Position numbers and translations under genes: made by a program
Shown: positions 53,952-64,000 of the stretch, one piece after another
Layout: each line of letters starts with the position of its first letter
Numbering within the stretch: position 1 is the stretch's first letter
Source: Pseudopyrenochaeta lycopersici
Lineage: Eukaryota > Ascomycota > Dothideomycetes > Pleosporales > Pseudopyrenochaetaceae
Direction of reading: 5' to 3'
DNA length: 64,000 nucleotides
NCBI GenBank assembly: GCA_003313425.1
Contig: NHZP01000004.1
Location: 1,736,001-1,800,000 of the forward strand
Notes under the pieces: generated by a model
Told to the model about the DNA's origin: nothing
What the model saw: the letters and a program-made list of their open reading frames with translations, nothing else
Databases searched by the model: none

Positions 53952-56840
53952 TTACACTAAGAGGACCCTTGTACCTACACTGAGGTTATATTTCCACATG
54001 CCTTTCACACTCCCGTGAGTTGTGAAAGTGTGTTTCTTGTCGCTTTTGATGCTCTCATCTGTCTCCTCCTCCCCTCTATCTGCCATCCCCTTATCGACGC
54101 GCTTCACTGTCCACGAAACGCTCATACTCCGTAATTCTGGCCTAGGAATAGACTCTAGCACCATGTGGAAAGGTTGAAAGACCAAACAGTTCCCAGAACT
54201 GTCGCCATCCACATCAAAGATGCTTCTTCTCTCGTTCATCTCCACATTTACCTTTCCACAATCTCTCATGTCCCTAACTACATCAACTATTGTGCCCAAG
54301 CTATCGCCTTGCACAGCGAGGAGTGTTTGTGGGTTCATAGATTCTTCGTGTTCGGCCTTTTCTCCTGTATTGTTTGCAAAGGACGTAATATTGCTCAACA
54401 ACCAGCGGCTGAAGAGTTGTGACTGATGTCCTTGAAGAGAACGATTGACATGCCCCTGCCTATTCCTTATGGGTGGTAACCCGACCTGGTCCATCACAGA
54501 GTTTGGAGGCCGATTGTGCCGTTCCATTTCGTCCACAATCCTACCAACCCAGAAGCCACCTTTGCTCATGACGCGGTCGACAATCCAGCACTGGTGGAAT
54601 CTTCCGTCATTACTTTTGTCAAGCGAAAACATATCCCTCCTATTCTCAACATTCAAGCCGGGAGGAAATTGCCTTACAGACTCGACTCCTTCACCATAAT
54701 GGTTTGCTTGCCACCGGCAGTTCGATGTTGAGTTCAGAATTGCGTCAGCTGTCTGGATTTCATCTCGTAAAACCAGGTCTCGGATGATTTCGAACAAAAG
54801 ATGTGTGGTACCCAATTTGAATGTTGAAGCTGGGGTTTTAGCCAAATATTTGTTGAGGGAAAACCAAGAATTGGCGTATTTGCGCCTAAGATGCTGCATG
54901 TCGACGAACCGATCCATTTTCCAGATCATTCCCATTAACGATAATCCAGACTTGGACAGAGACTGAATGGTGCCGGAACCGAGGGACGCGGTGTTTCCAT
55001 GAGGGTTCCATGATTCAGAGTATATATGTGCCAGCCGAGAGCGAAAAGCCTGGTTCCATGAAAATTCGGCGTTTCTATGTTCTTCGACAGCAAAATAATT
55101 ATCTAGAACGCTCAAAAATTAGCACCAGATTCGAATCCGAAGACTTGAGGTGTAGAAATGATCATACGCCACTCACCACAGTCCTCCCCTGCCGGAAACC
55201 GGTAAACCTCGGGAGTGATCAATGAGAAGTCACCATTGGCAAGACTCAACGCTATTAAACAGAGACCGAGGCTTTCTTGAGTCTCATCCAACCGCACAGT
55301 GTTTAGTCTTAGAACGTATCCGCACATGTTGGCGACAATGGCTAGTTTATCAGCTATGGAGTAGAGATCACGCAGCCTCAAATAAGTCAAAGCGACAGCC
55401 GCGTTGCAGGTTCGTTTATTTCTCGACTCATTCATCATAACAGTCGACGCTGCTGCTGCCGGTCGCGGCTCAGCGGGGTGAAACAGAATAATTCTCTCTA
55501 AGGTCTTTTTGAGCTCAGAGGGATGATCATCCGTCTTAAATCTTCTCGTAGGTCTCGCACGTCTCGTATGAGCGCCCGAGATTTGCTGTTCAAGGATAGC
55601 GCTGACATGGTTTTGACACGAGCTAATGCATTGGACTACAGCGTCCAGCCGGATGGCTATCTCCGAAAGCGACATTTCATGACAGACAAGTGACCATCCT
55701 TTGATCTTGAGATCCTTCGAGCGTGGAAACAGTAGGGTCATATTGCCGCTTGAAACGAAGGCTTCCTATAACCACGAGTCGTCAGTAAGGATTGTAGCCT
55801 CAATAGTCCTGAAATCTACCTGAAGAACCCATGCACGAGAGTTCCACTTATCGTTGACAATAAGGGAGACAGCTTCAGTAAGAGTAATGAGATTGAGGTC
55901 CCGCCGTCCTTGGAATACTGAACGTCCGCGCCGGTTTTTTAGCAAGTGTCCGTAATTTGCTTCGTAGACAAGGAGTAGTGCATCAAGATGCGCTTGTCGG
56001 AGATATGATTGCAATAAAGCAATAGAAGTATGGGCTTCAAGGTACACCAAATCCATTGCTTGGACTGCCAATTCCTTTTCCGATGGCCTGTCCTGCTCGA
56101 TGCATTCCTGATCGAAAGTTCAGCATTCTGTCTGAAAAGATCAATTTAAAAAACACATAAGTTACCTGATCAATCCATATCATTCTAAACCCATTCTGTC
56201 TTGCAAAATCTACAACGCGATCGATGGTTGAACTGCTAGCACGCATATCGCGGACCCTGCCATCTTCTTCAACGACTTTGTAGGGTGCTCTTGAAGAGCC
56301 ATCAGTCCCTTGATCTTGTGCTGCCCAGCAGTAAGAAACAGCAACAAAATGACGGCATCTTGTCCAAGCTTTTGGGTCAATCCGGCGGATCTTGAAAGTG
56401 GTGATGGTACCCCGGTTAGGAAAGAGGGGAATATGTTGACAATGATAACAAGTGAGTTCACGAACGTGTACACAAGGATTCGAGTATTCTTGGAGAGCCA
56501 GTTCGCGTTTGTTGTCCCTCGGCTTCAATCGGAGGTGCGACTCGCATTGATGGCCAGAAGGAACGGGAATATGCAGCTCACATCGTTGACACTGCCCAGT
56601 GATAGAAGTAGAGGTTGACAGAATCTCCTCGAAATCGTCCTCAGGTTCTTGGGATTTGCTGGGTGCAATCTCGTCGGGGCTGAATCCAGAGTCATCAAAG
56701 GTGAGAAACCGAAGGTCATGGCTCCAGCGTTCTGCGTGCGCACGTACAACCTGATGCTTCAAGATCTGGTCAATCTCAGAAGAGAGACTAATGCGAGATA
56801 CCTTGGTTCCATTCTCCAGATGCTTAGTGTCATCGATCAT
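53952..56840 (-). CDS. HET (heterokaryon incompatibility) domain protein, 900 aa
   Basis: Four exons: 56166-56840, 55820-56107, 55177-55765 and 53952-55102. A Cys/His-rich N-terminal segment (GQCQRCELHIPVPSGHQCESH... CVHVRELTCYHCQHIP) precedes the HET core: RHFVAVSYCWAAQDQG, STIDRVVDFARQNGFRMIWIDQECIEQDRPSEKELAVQAMDLVYLEAHTSIALL, and WNSRAWVLQEAF. The long C-terminal half has no recognised domain. HET proteins provoke cell death when unlike hyphae fuse or respond to non-self. Three introns sit exactly at IDQ/ECIEQD, WVLQ/EAF and GEDC/NYF and all keep frame. The N-terminal double-cysteine motifs could bind zinc (inference). Confidence 0.85.
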
Positions 56841-57474
56841 GGCTTCACATTGGCCGCTGCAGAGTGTGGTAGGTTTGGTCAGAATGCGCAGATATAGCTT
56901 CGTGGGGCAAGTTCAGTAAGTCGGAAAAAGATTATTTGAAGGCGATACATTCATTAAAACAACAACATTCGAGCTTGAAAACCCATGATCAGTTGAAACA
57001 TTGCATATTTAACACTCTTCAGGGCCAATTTTGGCAATCGGACATCACATTGTCTTGTATTGTAGGACAACGCATCTTACCGGTGAGATAAGAGAATATG
57101 AAACGTCTCACTGCCACACTTTGTAGGTTCAGAAGTGGAAGTTGCCTGGGGCTGTAGTTGACGGAGCACCTATAGGATCGCTTAGCGGATTACACAACAG
57201 CACACTAGATGTGACCGGTGAGATGATCGGCAGAGGGAATCTTGCGCGTCTCACATAATTTTGACCAAGATCGTTCCTGCAACGTCTTGTGGATGCAGAT
57301 ACAGTTTCCGAAATCCCGGGTGTAGCGGCCCTTCTGCAACAGAAGGAGCATTTAGGGTGCTTACCACAGATGCCTTGTTAGAAGGACTCGATCATGGGTT
57401 GAGAAGGTAAGTATATATTTAGTTCTCCTGGGTCTTTAACACTAGAGTTTGTTCTTGCCCCTACTCCGGCCAAA
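56841..57474. other. Divergent intergenic region, HET / AAA ATPase
   Basis: A 0.63-kb gap with both promoters. No coding or repeat signature seen. Confidence 0.5.
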
Positions 57475-59867
57475 ATGCAGTTTGCTCCACCGTTGCCTCC
57501 TCACACTGATCAATGTGCGAGTCCTCCTCACACTTATCCATGTGCGATGCCTCCTCGGCCCATCCCGCGTGAGATGCCTCTAACCAAAGTAATGAATAAG
57601 TCTGAAGATGATACCGAATCACTTGACTCAACAGAAGAAGTAACGCCTGTCGAACCCGGAATGCTCTTGGAGAGCAAAGACCTCTACCGATCAAATCCCC
57701 GCGCGGATTGGAGTGTCTGGTCTCCTGATGACATTGGGTTTGACGCAAAGGAGACGGACGCTTCAGCTAAGTTCGCACTGATCGTAAAACGTGACAAAAT
57801 TCAAGAAGATGATGGTTCATCTGGACTCAAGCTTTATTCTATTCAGGTGCAGAGTCCGATCATCAAGACATTACTAGGCCCCGTGTTCGCCAATTACCCG
57901 GGAATCAAGACCAGCCTGAAGAAACTCAAGTTTTTGGCACCTTTTCGAGAGTTTTTCTACAGGTGGCAGGAATTCGTACAAGCCTCAAAAGATTCGCAGC
58001 ACGATGAAACTCAGGCTGCGCACTTTAAACTCCTTTTCGACATCATCTCAGCTGAGATCAGACCTCACATTGAAGAGGTTAAAGACCTTCTGCTCAACAA
58101 CGTCATCAACTTTGGCCTTCTTTGGGCTCTCTTTGAACCTGGAATGGAGGTATACTCCTTCGTCGACGGCCAGCACCGGCTGTATCGCTTGGGGAGCACC
58201 AAGTACGTGGATCTGCCTGATGGCACAAAGTTTTTCCAGTTGTCTTGTCAATTTATTGACACAAATGGCGTCAACTTCGGGTACAATTCTGCGACGCTCG
58301 CAATTGGCCAGTTTGCAGACGTGATGCATATCGTAGATCTCACTGTCATTCCTGCTCATATCAAACCGGAAATTGAAACCATCCGCGCTCAACTTGTGCA
58401 AAGAGGGAAGAAGTTCGAGAGCTTGAATGGTTGTCACTACAAGGCATATGTTGGAGACTATATTTTAGCAAATGTCACTTGGGGCCGTTCACGGAAAGCA
58501 ACGGTGCGCTTCACTTCGCTATGGCCCTCTTCTGAGCTGACTCAGAATCTAGCTCCAAAATGGCCGCATTATGGTCGACGATTCCATGTACGATCGTTAC
58601 GATAAGGATACTGAGAAATCTCTTCAACCATTGGACGAGCCGACCTCTGACAGGTCGGAAGCCACTTTTGGTCCCATCTTTGGGCTTGATGATCCGGACG
58701 GTTTCGACATTGTAAATGCTCCACCTGCATATCAGGTGATGAGACAGGCTCTGCAGGGAGCGAGGCGCCGCGCGGCTAAGGTGCGGTCTCAAACCAAACG
58801 TAACTCGCCCAGGCAGGGAATATACAAATCTGAACTGATCGCAAAAAGGTAACTTGAATACGAGTCTTTCCGAAGAGCATTACGTTTACTGCTCATCAAT
58901 GGTTCGTGGCTTCTGTTTGACATCGAAGCAGTGGGGTAAGTGACTTGGTCGAGAATCACACATCTTCATGAACTAAAGCAAGCGTGTGATTAGTGTCATT
59001 CTATGTCGACAACGTCGCTGAAATCTCATGGAACGAGGAGGCTTTCGATCACTTAGTGCTTCCTCATGACTACAAACGATTGATTCGAGGCTTCGTTCAT
59101 ACGCAGCTGCATTCCATGGATGCATTTGACGATGTCATGAGTGGGAAAGGTTAGTACTGATGCTCAGGTCTACTACTATGATTGTCCAAATACTGACATA
59201 GGAACAGGGCAAGGTATTATCATGCTTCTCAGTGGCGAGCCTGGAACAGGCAAAACTCTCACAGCTGAATCAGGTTAGTCCTACCAACCTCCTCCCGCCA
59301 GAATCCATAATGACCCTTGTCGTAGTTGCAGAAGTAATGCGCAGGCCCCTGTACTCAATAGGTGCAGGCGAACTCGGCGAATCAGCCGACGAAGTAGAAG
59401 GCAACTTACGCCGCGTACTCGAGATTTCCACACATTGGGGAGCCGTTCTCCTACTCGACGAATGCGACGTTTTCCTAGAACAGCGCTCCAGCAAATCCAT
59501 TCAACGAAACAAAGTTGTTTCCGTCTTCCTACGCCTGCTGGAGTACTACAAGGGCGTCATGTTCCTGACGACCAACCGCGTAGACGCGTTCGACCCTGCC
59601 TTTGAGTCTCGAATTCACCTTACTATTCAGTTCCCAAAGCTCAACTTTGATTCGAGACTGCATATTTGGAGGACGTTTGTGCGGCCGAATCATACAGATT
59701 CGAAGTATACAAGCAACATTGGAGACGAGGATTTGAAGCAGCTTGCGATTGCGGACCTGAATGGGCGGCAGATTAAGAATGTTGTTAAGACGGCGAGATT
59801 GTTGGCTGCGAGTGAGAAGAAGTTCCTGGAGAGGGATCATATCGAGACTGTCTTGAGAGTCAAATAG
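57475..59867 (+). CDS. Fungal AAA+ ATPase with N-terminal DUF7025-like region; carries a 1-nt frameshift
   Basis: Exons 57475-58503, 58553-58935, 58994-59149, 59208-59273 and 59326-59867. The N-terminal region (LKLYSIQVQSPIIKTLLGPVFANYPGI..., LWALFEPGMEVYSF) belongs to a large fungal family. It is followed by NGRIMVDDSMYDRY, FYVDNVAEISWNEEAFDHLVLP, Walker A GEPGTGKT, Walker B AVLLLDECDVFLEQRS, a sensor region MFLTTNRVDAFDPAFESRIHLTI and the C-terminal helical lid. All introns join in frame except that exon 2 is one base too long: a run of five A at 58843-58847 leads to TAA at 58851. The conserved EEHYVYCSSMVRGFCL resumes in the neighbouring frame. Either a sequencing error or a recent null allele. 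The cellular role of this family is unknown. Confidence 0.75.
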
Positions 59868-60830
59868 AAGCATATGTGTATACATTTGTACATTCTACTT
59901 TGTTGGTCTGAAGGCATTTTCTGCCTAGATAGTACATTGCTCGCATCTAGAACTCGTAGGTGATACTAGATGGTGCGTAGTCTAGAATGGCATCTCATAG
60001 AAGCTCTAGTCGCGGCGCTGCGTCCTGGTTCGCCATGATTCGTTCGCACACCTTTGTAGAAGTAAATAATTAACGTCCGTCCGCTGCACAACGAAACAAC
60101 CCTGCTATGGAACGAAACCATCTTGACAGCAGGTCAACTCTTCTCTCTGAGCCTGCCGAGATCATAGGCAATATTGTATTGCTCTGTAATATTTTTCAGC
60201 AAGTCTCTTATATGTGGTGAGGAGGTACTACGGTTTGGTCCGGTCCTTAGTTTCATGTTGATAATGTTTTGAGCCGCATTCTTTAGACACCCCCTGTTCT
60301 ATACTGACTGCTAACCTAATTGAGAAACCCGATACCATGTGAGGATAAATACCTGTAGAAGGAATAATATTGCCAACTTAAAATGTAAACATCCTCTCAA
60401 AGTGTTTTCCGAGCATGACCGAGTAAATGAGGGGTTTATTCGGCACGACAAGTCTTGGCACAGCTTGAAAGTAACCAGCGTGCTTAAGTTGTATCGTACT
60501 AGATTGAAATTATTGTGATGTCTACACTGGATTTGAAAGTACAGCATTTTACGAAGTGTTCTAATTGTATCCCTAGCCGCTTACACGCAGTTTTCAGCCA
60601 CAGTGCGCTGGCGATGAATCACGTGTTTTGGTCAACCTGTTATGTTTGCGATTAATACTGAGGGGTACGAAGTAAATACGCTCGAATGAAACGACTTGTA
60701 TGCACCCCTGGAAAAGTTGCCCCGCAATTCATAGCCATGAGTTTTCTTTGACCATCCTCACTTTATGCCAAACTTCGACCTGGGGCTGATGCTGTGCGCT
60801 CATCTCACAGGTTCTCTTGTTTATTCCAAT
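59868..60830. other. Intergenic, A+T-rich
   Basis: Nearly 1 kb between the AAA gene and the second HET gene. No signature seen. An in-frame ATG at 60765 could extend the HET protein by 22 residues. Confidence 0.4.
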
Positions 60831-62873
60831 ATGCGGTGCCAATCATGCCAAGATATTCCTCTAAGCCTTTTCCTCGATCTGGGAGCATATGATCATTCAG
60901 GCAGCTACGAGCTCCTGGCCTTGAATGCTGCTGAATGCGATCTGTGTTCTTTGCTATTAGTGTATATGGACGATGTCTTGAATTCTCGTACACCGGAATA
61001 CGCCAATGAACTTCGAAAATCTGGTATGAAGATATACCTTGAGCATGTAGCGTACGGATCTCTTCGATCGATTCAGCTAAAGTTTAGGGGGTTGAAAGAT
61101 ACTGGTTTTCCAGAACTGCAGTTTCATTCGGCCCAGCTTCCCATAGAAGGTCTGAGGACACCATGAGAGTAAGACACTTATCTGTTCTTACCACGCATAG
61201 GATCGAAGTGGATGTGGCAGTCCCCGGGAGATGAAACCAAGGCTCTGCGAGGGGAGACGAATTCGCCTGAATGCTTCGATTTGGCCAGACACTGGATCCA
61301 AAATTGCTTGAAGGATCACATAGCCTACCGAGGAGCTTCAAGTGAATGGCTACCTACTCGCGTCATTGAGGTAGGCAACGCAGATCGGAATCCTCGACTG
61401 CTGATCACTACTGGTGAGTGCGATAATTATGACGAGAGCCAAAATGCTTGAGCAAAACGCGAATCCATGATCGGTAACTGTGAAAACCATATTCTGATCT
61501 GAATCATAGAGCATGATATAGGCTCGCAAAATGCTTCATACCTAGCTCTAAGCCATTGCTGGGGTAACGAGCTTCACGACGAGCTTCACATGACGAAGAC
61601 GAATACATTAGCTACGCGACTAGAGGAAATTCCATTTTCAAGCTTACCAAATACGTTCCAGGATGCAATTATTATCGCCCGAAATCTCCAGGTTCCGTAT
61701 CTATGGATTGATACGTTTTGTATCCTTCAAGACTCGAAGGAAGATTGGGAAATTGAAGCGGCATCGATGGCGAAAGCATACTCCGAGGCACTATGCACTA
61801 TAACAGCATCCAGCTCAATTAACTGGAAAGGTGGTTGTTTTGTGCCGCGAAATAAGACCAAAACCACTTCTTGTGACTTGTTCTGGCCCAAGCCAAACGA
61901 TGGAATCCTTGACGAAGACGTTTCTATGACGATCTTCCCACCTTTACCGACTGATACATTGGATACTTGTCCCCTCAATCAACGAGCCTGGACGCTTCAA
62001 GAACGTCGGTTATCACGCTGCATCCTCCATTATACTGATATAGAGCTGCATTGGGAATGTCATTCATGGGCGGCTTCAGAATCGTGCCCTATCGGGTATC
62101 CACAAATCCCAATGCCAGGGCATAACGTCGCTGGTGTTGAAAAAGATCCTTACGAGCAATGGAGGAAAACCGTCAAAGATTATTCCAGCATGCAATTGAC
62201 GTATTGGACAGATAGGCTTACAGCACTCTCGGGCCTTGCCATGCAGACTGAAATGGCATTGAATGGCGAGAAGTATCTAGCAGGGTTGTGGCACGGAGAT
62301 CTGGCTAGAGATTTACTGTGGTATCGCCCGCAATGGCTTGAGCCATTCAAGCAAAGTTCCGAGTATTTAGCACCCACGTGGTCTTGGGCATCTCACATTG
62401 GAACTGTGTGGACACCGGTGTTCAGAAATGCGCGCGGTGACGAGCTGATCGACAGTGGATCCGGACCGACAATTTTCGCAGCAGAGATAACTCTCGCAGG
62501 GAAGAATGCATTCAGCCAGGTTACTTCAGGCGGCGTCCTACGCTTACCTGGTTGTCTACAAAAGGCTATTGCAAAAAGTGGGGATACCAGTCCTCTGGGA
62601 TCTGAGTTCGGATGTCCACTGTTCACAGAAGAAAGTGACGAGACATGTGGTAGCTTCACTTTTGACTGTGAAGCAGAACTTAGCGGTGAACTGGTGTATT
62701 TGCTCCGCATGGCGACAACTGTCTGGCCTGAATCTGAATACAGTCAATTTCTTGTCATGGGTCTACGTCCCACCGGTCGTGCGGACGAAGAATATGAGAG
62801 GTGCGGGCTCGGGGAGATTGTCGACATACACTGGTTTGATCAGTGTAAACAAAAGAGCATTACCGTTGTTTGA
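60831..62873 (+). CDS. HET-domain protein, 631 aa
   Basis: Three exons: 60831-61149, 61201-61413 and 61510-62873. The start MRCQSCQDIPL with later CDLCSLLL gives the short Cys-containing N-terminus usual in this class. Then come ECFDLARHWIQNCLKDH and WLPTRVIEVG...PRLLITT. The HET core is SYLALSHCWGN, PNTFQDAIIIARNLQVPYLWIDTFCILQDSKEDWEIEAASMAKAYSEALCTITASSS and LNQRAWTLQERRLSRCILHY, with a C-terminal region YLAPTWSWASHIG. This is the common Tin/HET-6-like architecture. Likely role: self/non-self recognition; the partner gene is unknown. Introns are 51 and 96 nt. Confidence 0.9.
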
Positions 62874-63604
62874 AATGAGTCAGAGAGCCAGACCGTGGAG
62901 ATATAGTCAATGCTAGGACGGGTTAGCTATAAGTGTTAAATGTGTCAAGCTGATCTTCTATTAAGTGAAAGTAATTGGAATTGTAAAACCAGACTTCCAT
63001 AAGGAGGTTTTCTGTATCTTAGCTTACCTAGATTCGCCATAGCTAATTAACACACGCGTGAAGCTGTCGTTGTAGGCATTAAACTCTTATTGCAGGATTA
63101 TACTATTTCTAAAGAGTATAGCGGCTTAGGATCGTAACGTTGGTAAGGTTGCAGACGTTACAGAGACCTTGCAGGAACAGCGTGCGCTTAGCATGCATAG
63201 TAAATCGCACGAAATCTTTCCTGATGTACAGTACTTATTATTTTTATATTACTTGAAATTGCACAGGAAAATGCATTAGGAAATTGATGCGCCTGTAAAG
63301 GAAACGCGCCTCTCTTCACTTTTACGCTTGGCTAAGCTCGTCCACCACCTATGGAAACCTCACATTTCTCGTCGCTTTTCCTTTCCATTCCCATCTATTG
63401 TTTCTTCTCATACCACTGTTCTTTTTATTGGCCGTCACTCCCTGGTATTGAGGTATTTATTGCCCGCGTGGTAATATTGCGAGCACTGCACCAAATCCTC
63501 GTCTGTTCCACTATTTGAGGCTGACACCTAGATTAGAGTTACATGATATCATTCAGCATTCTTGAGAGTCTTGTCTGTGCTTTCTCGTTCGAGAATGCTC
63601 CCAG
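62874..63604. other. Intergenic, convergent 3' regions
   Basis: A 0.73-kb A+T-rich gap between the HET stop and the MFS stop. Nothing recognised. Confidence 0.5.
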
Positions 63605-64000
63605 TTATCCCGCAGCAAACGCACTCTTCGCTCTGAGCTTTTCACCAAACTTCCAGAGCATGAACGGGCCGGGAACACCCAATGCCAGCGCAAGAAATCC
63701 CAGCAAGCTATTGCCCCATCCAAAATCTAAGGCTCCATACATTGCTGGCGCAAAGAGAGGAAATCCAAATCCTGCCAGCGATCTCAAGACTGTCGCCGCA
63801 GCAATAGCACTCGCTGCGTACCGGGTATACGAGTCAACGAGATAGGTTTGAATGCATTGGAATCCCACAATAGTTCCTGCGCAAAAAATACCCGCTCCAA
63901 TGTTCGGCATGATCCAATGTAAATGATGTTGAGCGCTCCATCCATACCAAAACAAGCCAACAGGTACAAGAAGACTGGCGGGCACCATGAGAGGCACGCG
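63605..64000 (-). CDS. MFS drug-transporter (DHA1-like), C-terminal part; cut by window edge
   Basis: The frame is open to the window edge and ends at 63605, encoding about 131 residues. It has four hydrophobic helices with the sequence style of fungal DHA1 multidrug antiporters: PLMVPASLLVPVGLFWYGWSAQ, HWIMPNIGAGIFCAGTIVGFQCIQTYLVDSYTRYAASAIAAATVLRSLAGFGFPLFAPAMY, then GWGNSLLGFLALALGVPGPFMLWKFGEKLR and a short tail. The GYD-like YLVDSY element before TM11 is characteristic. The N-terminal two-thirds are outside the window. The substrate cannot be told. Confidence 0.85.
   Translation of the reverse strand, partial: RVPLMVPASLLVPVGLFWYGWSAQHHLHWIMPNIGAGIFCAGTIVGFQCIQTYLVDSYTRYAASAIAAATVLRSLAGFGFPLFAPAMYGALDFGWGNSLLGFLALALGVPGPFMLWKFGEKLRAKSAFAAG

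Overview
The window is nuclear DNA from a filamentous ascomycete (Pezizomycotina; the gene style fits Dothideomycetes or Eurotiomycetes, but I cannot fix the class). The reasons are spliceosomal introns of about 45-60 nt with GT-AG borders, a fungal Rac GTPase ending in CVVL, HET-domain genes, a NACHT-ankyrin STAND gene, a Clr5-ankyrin gene and a five-domain fungal nitrite reductase. I joined exons by hand from splice signals and checked that the reading frame is kept across every junction.

Region 1 (1-11.4 kb) is a compact housekeeping block: CENP-O (partial), an ER-type UBX protein, RacA, CMS1 (ribosome biogenesis), CENP-T, SURF1 (cytochrome oxidase assembly), VMA22 (V-ATPase assembly) and PDCD5. 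CMS1/CENP-T and SURF1/VMA22 are divergent pairs about 200 bp apart. The CENP-T and SURF1 stop codons are 21 bp apart.

Region 2 (11.6-24.3 kb) is mixed. It holds a 1255-aa STAND protein (HeLo-like N-terminus, NACHT, ankyrins, ZZ finger), two decayed loci including a broken glutathione S-transferase, a PH-domain protein, an atypical SDR protein and a Zn2Cys6 relic.

Region 3 (24.8-32.1 kb) has mitochondrial RSM22 and a convergent FAD-oxidase/MFS transporter pair.

Region 4 (32.1-40.3 kb) is gene-poor except for a Clr5-ankyrin protein. Its 16 nearly identical 105-bp repeats are the most striking sequence feature of the window.

Region 5 (40.3-52.2 kb) has CAF-1 subunit B, an RWD protein, SCO1 and the assimilatory nitrite reductase niiA. 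Candidate NirA and AreA sites lie upstream of niiA, beside a dead FunK1 kinase fragment.

Region 6 (53.9-64 kb) is accessory: two HET proteins flank an AAA+ ATPase that carries a one-base frameshift, and the window ends in an MFS drug-transporter gene.

Functional themes are inner kinetochore and chromatin (CENP-O, CENP-T, CAF-1), respiratory-chain copper and heme assembly (SURF1, SCO1, RSM22), nitrate assimilation, and a dispersed set of putative self/non-self recognition genes (NACHT-ANK-ZZ, Clr5-ANK, two HETs) lying among gene relics.
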